Source: Strongylocentrotus droebachiensis
Lineage: Eukaryota > Echinodermata > Echinoidea > Camarodonta > Strongylocentrotidae
Assembly (NCBI GenBank): GCA_035222895.1
Contig: JAVYIG010000037.1
Coordinates: forward strand, 930,001 to 994,000
Reading direction: 5' to 3'
DNA: 64,000 bases
Of the stretch, positions 55,350 through 64,000 are shown piece after piece. The translations under genes and the position numbers were made by a program. The notes beneath the pieces are model-generated. The model worked only from the letters and a program-made list of their open reading frames with translations, searched no databases and was not told where the DNA came from. Numbering within the stretch: position 1 is the stretch's first letter; each line of letters opens with the position of its first letter.

Positions 55350-56250
55350 ACCAATGATTTCATTTTCCCATTATCTATCATTAGATTTCACTAAATTTTC
55401 TATAATCCTGAAATTTTAAAACATTTTTCTTTCTTTCTCTCGTTGTTGCTGCTTTGTTTTCTTTTTAAAATCTTATTTTAAGACTACATGTAACAACTTG
55501 TTTTATTGAAATCCACATGACATATCACCATATATAGTGTATGTGAGGTATGTCCTGATTTGAAACAAATTTGGGAAATCCCCTACTTTGAGTTTGCTTT
55601 ATTGAAAACTGAAGTTATATCGAGCTTGTAGCGGGAAGGAAATGACACGTCAACATTGCTTTCTCCCGAAATAAAGAATTATAAAAGAATCATTCCGGAC
55701 ATTAATCACACTGTGCTTGCTTTCAATTGCTTTAATACCACAAGCTGACAAATACTGGTAATTGCATTTCAATTCTCCCTTATCCGTGTACGTCAATTTA
55801 CATGAAAACTACAATATCAAAAATTATCATTTGTAATTTTTTGATTAAATTTTGTGCATGAGGACGTATCGCATATGGCCAAATCTGCTTTATTATCTTA
55901 AGAAAGTTCAATTTTGGGGAAAACCCCTATTCTTAAATGCCTACCAGTATATATTTAGATTCATTATCATTTCATAAAAATGGAAGAAATTAAAAATTGA
56001 GAACAGATGCAGAGAATTGCACAGATTTCATAAAACAAACAAAATAATAGTGAGATTTTATATTTGCCATACAGGCAAAATAAGGCATGTTTCAATTGTA
56101 TTTGTTATTGTTGATGTTTCAGTGGTCTATTGTAAAAGGGAAACTGGTAATTTAAAACCTTATTAGCAACACTGTATACATGTACATGTACAGCAAACAT
56201 TGTGGGTTACATGTACATGTATATTGTTTTATATTGATTAGTAAAAAAAA
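55350..56250. other. No gene seen
   Basis: AT-rich filler. Confidence 0.5.
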
Positions 56251-56257
56251 AACATAC

Positions 56258-56347
56258 CTGTTTATCGGTCTCTAGAATGTTTCCGTCGTTATCATCTGGG
56301 TATTTCGCTCATGAATGCAGCTTGGAAATAACAAATAACCAGTTTAT
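56258..56347 (-). other. Candidate 90-base exon, probably non-coding
   Basis: Minus strand. Acceptor TATATATTTTCTTTCAG| and donor AAACAG|GTATGTTTTTTTT are both close to ideal. Every frame holds at least one stop, so the full 90-base form must be untranslated (5' UTR or lncRNA). If a secondary acceptor (GCATTCATGAG|) were used, the last 50 bases would read KYPDDNDGNILETDKQ in phase 0, an acidic peptide vaguely like a Ca-binding loop but too short to assign. Confidence 0.45.
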
Positions 56348-56349
56348 CT

Positions 56350-58110
56350 GAAAGAAAATATATAAATAACAGAGAGACAATTAGACAAAATTATACAGGC
56401 ATGTGGTATAATACAAATTTGGGAAAGTTTATTTCATTTTTATCACAGTTGAGTAAAAAATTGCAAATGTGTACAAAGTGTATGGTTCGTGACCTGCTTT
56501 CCTTAGATACAATTTTCGAAAGGTTTTAAAAACAAGCAAATTATTCATTTTTCCAGATCCCCCCCCCCCCCCCACTAAACAAACACAAACACCACCATCT
56601 ACATGTACAATACAAACATATTTAAAAAATGTTGGGCAGATCCTCTAAAAGGCCATACAAGAAAGTTTAAGGTTTTGCAAAGTTATTAATCATTTCGGGT
56701 TGCCATACAAATATTTCAGAGAACCAACAAAATTTGATTTATTCATCCCCCCTGTCCAGAATATGCCAACTTTTTGCAAGTTGATTACCCCCTTTTGGAC
56801 ACAAGAATGCCCATGCAGAGTGCATTTCGGGTCAAATTTTGTCCCTAAAAAAATTCCACTTCTGAAGAAAGATAACAATATTGGCCTTCTAATAGTGCAG
56901 ACTAAACAAATACAAGATCAGTGTTGAGATAAAGGGACATCTCTCTCTCTCAAAAAAAAAAAAAGAAAGAAAAAAGACCAGTCTGATTCGACCTTTGAAC
57001 TTCAACTGTACAGCAACTGAAAGGCCAAAGCATTCCACAGCTGTTTGGCTGTAGGTCACCTGAAGGGCAAATGCATGTATAGCTGCAGTGCATGAGAGTG
57101 TGTATGAATTCAATGTGCCTGGATTGCATGTAATCTGTACCCACACACACACAGCTCACAGATGGCAAAAAACACACAGCCATACACACTGAAGGATCAC
57201 ATGGTAAAATATGTATAAGAATGCATTGGTGTACAGATACTGTACATACACATGTACTGTGCATGGACTATGGACAGGCTATTCCCTCTACTTGCTATCA
57301 CCCCTCTGGAGAACATTCTAGTAACTAAAACTTCAAAACTGTGTGTCGCAGTATACAAATGTTTTTAATTTTGTTATAACCAAGAAATTACATAACTTTA
57401 ATGGCTGATTTATTGCTTGACTACACAGTAACTTGTCACTTGTCCCATTTCTTCGATCTTGTTAAAAATATATAAATGCAATGTCAATAATGAAAGAGAT
57501 TTATTACAAAATTACATGTCATTCAGCCAGACTTTAAATCATGACATGGAGGACTAAATCATGGTTATTCAACAAATGTAAAGTTATATAACAAATGCCC
57601 ATACACCTCACTGAAAAATTGTACATGTAGTTTGTGGCATTTTTTAAAGACACTCTCCAAATTCTTTCTAATCATGTACTTGTATGCAAATTATATGTAC
57701 ATTTAGATATAAATTAGCTGACTATTAGATAAAGAGGAAAGGGAATTTCCTACTGGGCAATCTTTTAATCATACAAAATCAAACAAATAAAGATAACATG
57801 GTCAACTGTTTGGCCTAAAAGACCTTCTGATTTTGAAAATCATTTTCATCCAGAGAATTTGCACTTAAAAAATATATGTCTACATAGTACATGTACATGT
57901 ACATGTAGGCCTACCGTATTTGTAAATTGCATCTTGTTAAAATACAATTTTTTTTGTTTTTTTTCTTCAAAAACTACAGTATCAAAGAAGACTACAGAGT
58001 CCAATTTAAAATCTTTTGACTTGTAAATATAAGGCCCAGGTTGATAACATGCAAAGTTTGTTGACCCTGCATTGTTATTGTATGACCTACAGCATATTCT
58101 TACACGGAAA
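56350..58110. other. No gene seen
   Basis: AT-rich, with a C18 tract near 56560 and several ACATGTACATGTAC runs. Minus frames at 56889-57264 follow a CA repeat. Confidence 0.5.
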
Positions 58111-58142
58111 AGAGGATTAATCCAGATTTAGACTCTAAAACG

Positions 58143-58362
58143 CAGGCTCTGCAATCCATGTCGCATTTAGCATTGCGTAATTTAGCCTTTCCTGTGCAGA
58201 GATCATTACGTCATTAACTTCCAGAGGGGGTTTGCCTGCTTGCTGTAACCCACATCAACAAAGGAATCGACGAGGCCATGTGAATTGCGAAATGCGGCTC
58301 TTCTCCCCATCGGGCAAGCCAAGCACAGCTGACTAACAATCAGCTGACTTTGTTTATAATAC
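58143..58362 (-). promoter_or_regulatory. Cassette copy 1 of a three-copy motif array
   Basis: Read on the minus strand, in order: TATAAAC (58352-58358), CTTGGCTTG (58315-58323), TTTGTTGATG (near 58255-58263), CCCCCTCTGGAAGTT (58216-58230), TCTGCACAGG and a C/EBP-PAR-type bZIP site ATTACGCAAT (58172-58181). The same order recurs at 59.5 and 61.05 kb. The distance between the AACTTCC and TCAACA elements (plus-strand reading) is 39 bases here and in copy 2, and 37 in copy 3. A minus frame (MGRRAAFRNSHG...NPLWKLMT) covers it but is not conserved between copies. Confidence 0.55.
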
Positions 58363-58757
58363 GCTGGTATTTCTGGATGGCCTTTCAACATCATGCAATT
58401 ATTGAGAGGACCTTTCTGAAAGTTTGATATTCATTTCAATGCTGTGATCATGACATTAAATTTAGCTTAACTTCAATATCCATGCACAATGTAGTTTTTC
58501 AATCGCCTGTAATGTATTCTATACATGACAGTTAGTGATCATTTCTGTTCATTATGTAACTTTCTTACAAGTTTAGGACAACAACAAAAAATCAACATTT
58601 CTTCCCTTCTCATCATATTTCTTTATCTCTCCTTTCTTCAAACATATTATTCCCTACTCCATGATATCCATGCATGTTTTCACTCTTCCCTCTGTGTTCA
58701 ATTAATACTTTCAACACTTCTCTCAATATTTCTCAATAACCAAAATTGGCATACAAC

Positions 58758-59366
58758 AACTAAATTATTCATACCCTTTACCAAGTTTTGTATTTTTTAA
58801 GTACCCTGGTATGTGAAAAATGGATTTGTCCTGATTTATATTTCTTGAGGATGTGATATATGATGCTTAAAGATAAACTTTAGTACTGGTAATGCGATTG
58901 CATTGTGAAAGAAAAGGTGTGAAAGGATCAGAAACAGTTGATCATGTAGCATGTAAGTATTGGTGTGTACTGCAAGGTTCTGGAGTCATCAAAATCATAA
59001 TAAATTTGACCGAGTCTTGGTAAAGTAACAAACACTCACATAGAAAGCTATATATGGGACAACACACATGGTGTCGGGGATGGTACTACCTTGGTTTCCT
59101 TGTCTTTCTATGCTCATTACGCAGCCAGTATACATTTTCTTCCAAAATTGTTTGGCACATGACATTTATTTGTAATCTTGAACATTCAGTGTAAGTTTCG
59201 TTTGATTCTGTGAGAATTAATTATTTTTTTTTACCAGTATTGGAGTTTATCTTTAAAAGTAAGAAGTATTCAACAAAGGCCCAAATTCAACCAATCCACC
59301 TTTCATTCTTGAGTTACGAAATCTACGAAAAACATCAAATTTACAAGGGGTATGAATAATTCAGTT
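58758..59366 (-). mobile_element. Family C element, copy 3, split by family A insertion
   Basis: The flanks 58758-58866 and 59257-59366 are the two halves of a family C copy in reverse orientation, with terminal AACTAAATTATTCATACC and GGGGTATGAATAATTCAGTT. It is interrupted at a TTAA by the family A element 58871-59252. The uninterrupted relatives at 47701 and 61580 retain a TTAA at the matching spot. Confidence 0.75.
58867..59256. mobile_element. TIR element, family A copy 2, with TTAA duplication
   Basis: Termini AGATAAACT...TA.TACTGG and the inverse CCAGTATTGGAGTTTATCT are flanked by TTAA (58867-58870 and 59253-59256). The interior shares GCGATTGCATTGTGAAAGAAA, CAGTTGATCAT and GCAAGGTTCTGGA with copy 1 at 5272. 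Non-autonomous, piggyBac-like by target site (inference). Confidence 0.8.
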
Positions 59367-59429
59367 TTTAAATTTGTCACAATGCCCAAGACTCAAACTG
59401 CCAGCACAACAAGCGATGACGCAACGGTA

Positions 59430-59570
59430 TCTTGGTATTACGCAATAACATGATTCAGTCTTAGTAATAAGTCGAAAACTTCCAGGGGGGTGAAGTCAAC
59501 TGAACAGGATTCACGTCAACAGAAACCATGTGTTCAGGACAGCATCATGTCTTCCTGTTTATAAACAAGC
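59430..59570 (-). promoter_or_regulatory. Cassette copy 2 of a three-copy motif array
   Basis: Minus-strand order: GTTTATAAAC (59557-59566, TATA-like and forkhead-like), TCTGTTGACG (about 59513-59522), CCCCCCTGGAAGTTT (59476-59490), then ATTGCGTAAT (59437-59446). It is about 54 bases shorter between the TATA-like and GGAAGTT elements than copies 1 and 3. A short frame MVSVDVNPVQLTSPPWKF ends soon after; the peptide is not shared by the other copies. Confidence 0.5.
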
Positions 59571-59748
59571 CAATTATGAAATGACTTGCTGACTGTAGAT
59601 GTACAGCGCTCAGTCATGTCACTCGATGCGATTAGGAAATGCTTTAGGATGTAAGGCATAAAAGAAGAGGACATTACACAATTGAAGATTTCCCAATCCG
59701 TTTAAAACCCTGCTGCACTACAGTGTACATGTACGGTTATATGCACAT

Positions 59749-59975
59749 GGGGATGTTTCACAAAGATCCTAATTTGAACTTATCTCTAAGTTGGACTTAA
59801 CAATTATGGAAAGCCATTAGCATCTTGGAAAATATTTTGTAAAATTTTATTTTAAAAGGCATATAATGTTGATTCAAATCATTCATTTTTTCTAAATTAT
59901 CAAGGAGATTTCAAATTCTTCATGTGGAATTAATGAAAAGTCTAAAATACTTGAATATTTGCTTTCCCTTTCTTC
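59749..59975. mobile_element. Family B element, 3'-truncated
   Basis: Starts GGGGATGTTTCACAAAGATC as in the 309-bp copy at 38022 and continues with GTTGGACTTAA, CCATTAGCATCTTGG and TTTTAAAAGGCATATAATG. The right TIR is missing. It preserves a TTAA at the place where the copy at 5217-5803 contains the family A insertion. Confidence 0.8.
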
Positions 59976-59999
59976 AAATGTACGATGTTTTAAATGGCC

Positions 60000-60955
60000 T
60001 ACTAACTGAAATTAACATGTTGTTTGAGGTTAAATACCAACATCAAATGATGTACATGTACAAGGAGTATGAATGATTAGGTTGGTAAAGGGGGGGGGGG
60101 AATCCACCCTGATATTTGATTGGTTTAAAAGGAGCAGAAAATGAGAGAAACAGGTCAGTGAAAGTTTGAGCAGAAACCGATTGAAAATAAGAAACTTATG
60201 AATTTTTGAAGGTGCATCAGCTATTGCTCAAAATTTCACCAACTTGTTCTCTCATTTGTTCTGCTTTCATCAAAACCAACTTAATATTAGGGTGGACTTT
60301 CCCTGTATAGTCATAATTTGCTTGTCCCATTTTATATTACGATTGCCTAAATGTGTCTAGTAAAAGTAAATAGTTAACTGCTGAATTGTACTGCGCAAAG
60401 AAAAAGACTTACAACGTGCATGTATCCCAAGTCCCTGCAACGTGTAACAAAATTACTTTGGGAAATGATTTCAGCCATGTTTGTCAATAACACAATCATG
60501 TTGAACAATCATGTTGTACAATTTAACTGTAGAAGATTGCAGATAAATTGATGCTTGATCAAATCTGGTTGCCATGAGAGATTGAACAAGAGTCTGTGTA
60601 GCAGACATTGTGTTGCAATCAAGTTTAAACAAGAAGGGGAAAAATAGAACAAAAACACTGAACAGTTTAATTTGTCCAAATTATGCCAACTTGGCAGATT
60701 TCATGGTGGATATAAAAAAAGATGTGAGTAGTGAAAAAAAGAAGTTATTATTACATCAGACTTGACACATGAACTATGAAGTAACTTTGTGAATATATTG
60801 AGGCATTCCATTTTAATAGCACAATAATATAATAAAAATGTCTTATGCAAGGTGCAGTGACGTAATCCTTGTGTTTTCATTTCCATCTTGCAAGATTTCT
60901 CTGTTGGCAATCTACCTGCATTCTTCAAGACTTCCCTTGCTCTATAAAAGTACGC
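60000..60955. other. No gene seen
   Basis: AT-rich filler with a G10 tract near 60091. Confidence 0.45.
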
Positions 60956-60959
60956 AAGT

Positions 60960-61180
60960 TTACATCCATGCGCGATCGTACTTGCAAATGATTGGAGTCT
61001 ACATGACTGCACGCATTGCGCAATGCACTTGCAGAGAACTTCCAGAGGGGGGCTGCCGGTGAATGGAACTTCGTCAACAAAGACTGGCAGTGTGTCTGGC
61101 TTGTGTGCAATGATGTGATACAAGCCAGCTAAGCCAAGCCAAGGATAGCTAGCTAGACATGCACAGACTTAATATGCACA
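60960..61180 (-). promoter_or_regulatory. Cassette copy 3 of a three-copy motif array
   Basis: Minus-strand order: ATATTAA (61169-61175), CTTGGCTTG (61135-61143), TCTTTGTTGACG (about 61072-61083), CCCCCCTCTGGAAGTTC (61036-61052), TCTCTGCA, then a perfect palindrome GCATTGCGCAATGC (61013-61026), the consensus C/EBP site. A 140-codon minus frame (60701-61123) overlaps, but the 37-base rather than 39-base spacing shifts its frame relative to copies 1 and 2, so I do not believe it is coding. Confidence 0.55.
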
Positions 61181-61579
61181 GTGCAGAGACGTATTAACCC
61201 ATGTTAAATATGCATGACTCCTCACTGAAAAAATATAAAGACAACAGTCCAGCCCATTGTTTTGTTCCAGCTAAGGGGGAAATGGAAGCTTTGTTCGGCG
61301 AAGAGATAAATGTGACTGCTGCATTGTCTTTGCCTAGCAAATTAGCATGAGTCTGATACATTAGAGGCACAAAATACATGCACTGTGGGAAGAACTTTAG
61401 TTCAACTTATGACTACATAGAGGCTACAATGATAACAACAATGCAAGCATCTTCAATATGCAATGTGCAAGGAGAAATATGAAAGAAAAGGTTTAGTTGA
61501 GCCATTACACAGCTCACTGTTTCAGCCTTGTCCTTCTCTTAAATTAGTCATCCAAAATTTGAGAACATGTTCAGTTAAC

Positions 61580-61755
61580 AACTAAATTATTCAGACCCCA
61601 TGTAAATTATATGTGTTTTTTTGTCTGTGTTTTACCTAACTCAAGAATGAAATAGTTGAAATAGGGCCTTTGTTGAATACTTTAGTCTAGATGTAAGCTT
61701 TAATGTCACATTCTCAAGAAAAATATATCAGGACAAATCTATTTTTCACATACTT
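61580..61755 (+). mobile_element. Family C element, copy 2 (uninterrupted)
   Basis: Begins AACTAAATTATTCAGACCCC and includes CTCAAGAATGAAAT, AGGGCCTTTGTTGAATACTT, GCTTTAATGTCACATTCTCA and CAGGACAAATCTATTTTTCA. It contains the intact TTAA of the empty site. Confidence 0.75.
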
Positions 61756-61759
61756 TAGA

Positions 61760-62150
61760 CAAAAGTTTGTATTAGGTATGGAGTACTGTATGCCCATGTA
61801 GTTGCCAATTGTATGATAGAGACCTCAAAGAATTCAAATAACTTTTATCAAAGCAGCAATTTTACCCTGTCGTACAAAGCCTTCAGTCAAAACATTTGCA
61901 TAATAATGACATTAATCTTGTACATTTCAATAAGCAGCAGAAGACCAGATACAAATACATGAACACCAGAACTCAAGTCCCCAAAACCGCTTTATCCCTT
62001 GCATGTACATTTATATTTAGGAATCGCTGTTATGCTAACCCTTAAAAGGGCCCAAATTGAGTTTCTGAAGCAAAAGTCAATGTGTTGTACCAAGGACATC
62101 GGATGTCCGCTATCCTTGGAGCCACAAAGGAAAGGAAGAGAAAGGGAAAG
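61760..62150. other. No gene seen
   Basis: AT-rich filler. Confidence 0.5.
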
Positions 62151-62209
62151 CGAACGGGAAGCTGACATCAATTAAAACCATCTATGGGAAGGAAAAGCTC
62201 GAGCAATGA

Positions 62210-62266
62210 CACAATGAAAGAGAGAGAGGGAGAGAGACACACAGACAGAGAGAGAGGCAGAGACAC

Positions 62267-62303
<37 letters not shown>

Positions 62304-62373
62304 CACAGAGAGAAGACAAAAACGAAGCTACAGTACATGTAGAGAGAGAAAGGGGCTCGAGAGAGTGAGACAA

Positions 62374-62408
<35 letters not shown>

Positions 62409-62460
62409 GAGGGCAGCAAGAGAGAGACAGAGACAGAGAGAGGCAGAGAGAGTGACAGGG
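62210..62460. repeat. GA/GACA-rich microsatellite
   Basis: (GA)n and (GACA)n blocks surround a short unique core at 62315-62340. Open frames on the minus strand are Ser/Leu repeat translations. Confidence 0.9.
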
Positions 62461-62469
62461 ATGAATGGA

Positions 62470-64000
62470 CCACAATCACATTCAATACAGTAGCTGCAAA
62501 AATAATGTCAAAAATTTGTTGAACTTCACCAAGAATTGCTCATTCACAAAACGGTCTGTCAAGTGTCAAAACATGTGATGTTGTGGACATGCTTATGTTG
62601 AATTTTGATTAAATACTGACATTAATTTATGTACAGTAGGCCTAAATGTAATAGGAAGCATCCAAAGTGAAAGTGAAGGGAGAGTGAGGAAAAGAGAGAG
62701 AGGGAGAGATCAACATGTAGAAGGTGAGAGGATGTTTTCATAAACTATGCAATGTAATGCACTTCCCAAACATTTCTTCCCCTAAACAGAGATGAATCTA
62801 AAATGAAAGTACCAAAACTAAAATCACATGTACATGTACATACATTTGCAGTATGTGTAATGTACATGTACATGTAGGTCTACATATTTTGAGCAACCAT
62901 GACTTATACTACACGTTCATGCCCTATTCCTAGAAAATAAATACCATTACTCAAAAGATGACCAAACAGAATTAGCCCCCTCACCATGACTGGACCTACA
63001 CAATGTACATGTATAGTCATCACAAAGAAATCTGAGGTAGGGCAAGTATCTAAATCTAATTTTCAAAGAAAGAACGCCCACAACTTGCATTGTACAGATA
63101 CCAATGAGGGAGGTGCACACGTGTTTCTATTGACTTTCTAGTGGCTTCCAATGAGTCATTTGCACGGTTGGTTGGTAGCAAAAAGATGACCATGTTTACT
63201 GTAAATAATTTATCTAAGAAATCAGGCCACCAAAAACAAACAAAAAAGATTTTTGCAAGGTGCTGTACATATTCTCCTGAAGTCCCTGAAATGCAGTAAT
63301 GTTTGACACTAACAGGCACCAAGATAAAAAGAAATGTTAAAAAGAATTTCTACATAGGATGCAATTTACATGTAGAAACAAAATTTCAGTCCGAAACTTA
63401 ATTAAAAATAATGTTTGTGTTAGAGCCTGAATACAGTATCGATTCTCTTTCAAATATTACTTATTTATTAGTGATCAGTAATTTGCTTTATTCAATATCG
63501 ATCAAATTCTGTATTTCCTTCTACTAAACTTGGTTCCCGTCATTAAATAATACTCACTTCCCCTCTTTTAAATAATTGATATGTCAAGCTTCAAGACAGC
63601 TTGATTTCAAGTTTACAAATTTCCTTCATTCATGAACTTCTTCTTCCAGTGCTATTAACATCCTTGAAAGTAGCCTCTAATGCTACCATACACTTGTACA
63701 TTAAACATGTCTTGTACACCAGTGTATCGTTTAAGATAACGTCCAAAGTACAAGTTCACTGACATCCCATTTAGCGTGTTAAAGTAAAATGGGTTGTTGA
63801 CGAACTTATACGTATGAAGGTTTCATGAAACACCACCCTAGCTTTTGAATGTACATCAGGGCATCGTTCTATAAAGATACCATCCTATAAAGTACAAGTT
63901 CACTGACTTCCTTAAATGGGTTCTCGACAAACTTGTACGTACAACCGTTTCATGAAACTGGACCCTGGCCTTTGAATACAAAGTACATAAACTTGTAAGT
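62470..64000. other. No gene seen; short direct repeat at the right edge
   Basis: AT-rich filler with ACATGTAC palindromes. Near the end, ACTTATACGTATGAAGGTTT + CATGAAAC (about 63805) and ACTTGTACGTACAACCGTTT + CATGAAAC (about 63930) are related, each after GTACAAGTTCACTGACTTCC-like sequence. This is about a 120-base imperfect tandem that may continue past the window. Confidence 0.45.

Noticed and set aside
55640-55690. TGTTGACGTG with a nearby TATAAT as a fourth cassette copy
   Set aside because: The diagnostic CCCCCTCTGGAAGTT block and bZIP site are absent.
49500-59530. Similarity of VQLTSP in the 49.5-kb candidate exon and in a short frame of cassette copy 2
   Set aside because: Six shared residues at the same distance from Met are intriguing, but the DNA is poorly matched, the cassette donor is weak, and the other cassette copies do not encode it. 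I treat it as coincidence.
60701-61123. 140-codon minus-strand frame over cassette copy 3
   Set aside because: The conserved blocks shared with the other two copies are in a different frame relative to each other (37- versus 39-base spacing), so conservation is not at protein level. The frame also lacks an ATG near its start.

Overview
This is a eukaryotic, non-coding-dominated genomic window. It contains no complete protein-coding gene that I can recognise. I infer a marine deuterostome, most likely an echinoderm and probably a sea urchin. The grounds are a tRNA-derived SINE body ending in a CACCCAGG...GGGTACC-type tail module, several short terminal-inverted-repeat (TIR) element families of the style common in sea-urchin assemblies, very frequent ACATGTAC palindromes, long poly-G/C and GA/CT tracts, and sparse short exons bounded by GT...AG signals. 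The species is an inference from memory of repeat style, not a database result.

Layout. 0-5 kb: a frameshifted LINE reverse-transcriptase relic, a tandem block at 0.9-1.4 kb and GA-rich tracts. 5.2-5.8 kb: one TIR element nested in another. 6-19 kb: mostly AT-rich filler with hairpin repeats, a tRNA-like Pol III relic (13.1 kb), a SINE (17.0-17.15 kb), a long GGA tract (11.3 kb) and several CpG-richer islands that resemble regulatory DNA. 19.2-20.2 kb: the best splice-signal chain in the window (minus strand; two introns, short exons, a polyadenylation signal). 21-25 kb: CT/GTCT satellites and a 191-bp duplication. 26-31.7 kb: GC-richer islands, a CCAAT/CCAAT/GC-box promoter-like module (30.8 kb) and a CpG-rich block with a minus-strand splice donor (31.3 kb). 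33-45 kb: several local tandem arrays (26-bp, about 139-bp, 21-bp, 177-bp and about 195-bp units), a complete 309-bp TIR element and a candidate minus-strand exon (42.7 kb). 47-57 kb: mostly regulatory-looking sequence, with candidate exons at 49.5, 53.8 and 56.3 kb. 58-61.3 kb: a three-copy cassette of ordered short motifs.

How it may work together. Most credible splice signals (19.4, 19.95, 20.1, 31.3, 42.7, 49.5 and 56.3 kb) and the 58-61 kb cassettes read best on the minus strand. The window may therefore lie in the long introns or 5' region of a minus-strand transcription unit, or hold one or more lncRNAs, with embedded regulatory islands. No reading frame could be chained across the exons with confidence and none resembles a protein family I know. 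The observations most worth following up are the cassette triplication and two TTAA-targeted nested insertions whose near-empty sites lie elsewhere in the same window. Most long open frames here arise from GA/CT, GGA or GTCT repeats and are not listed as genes.
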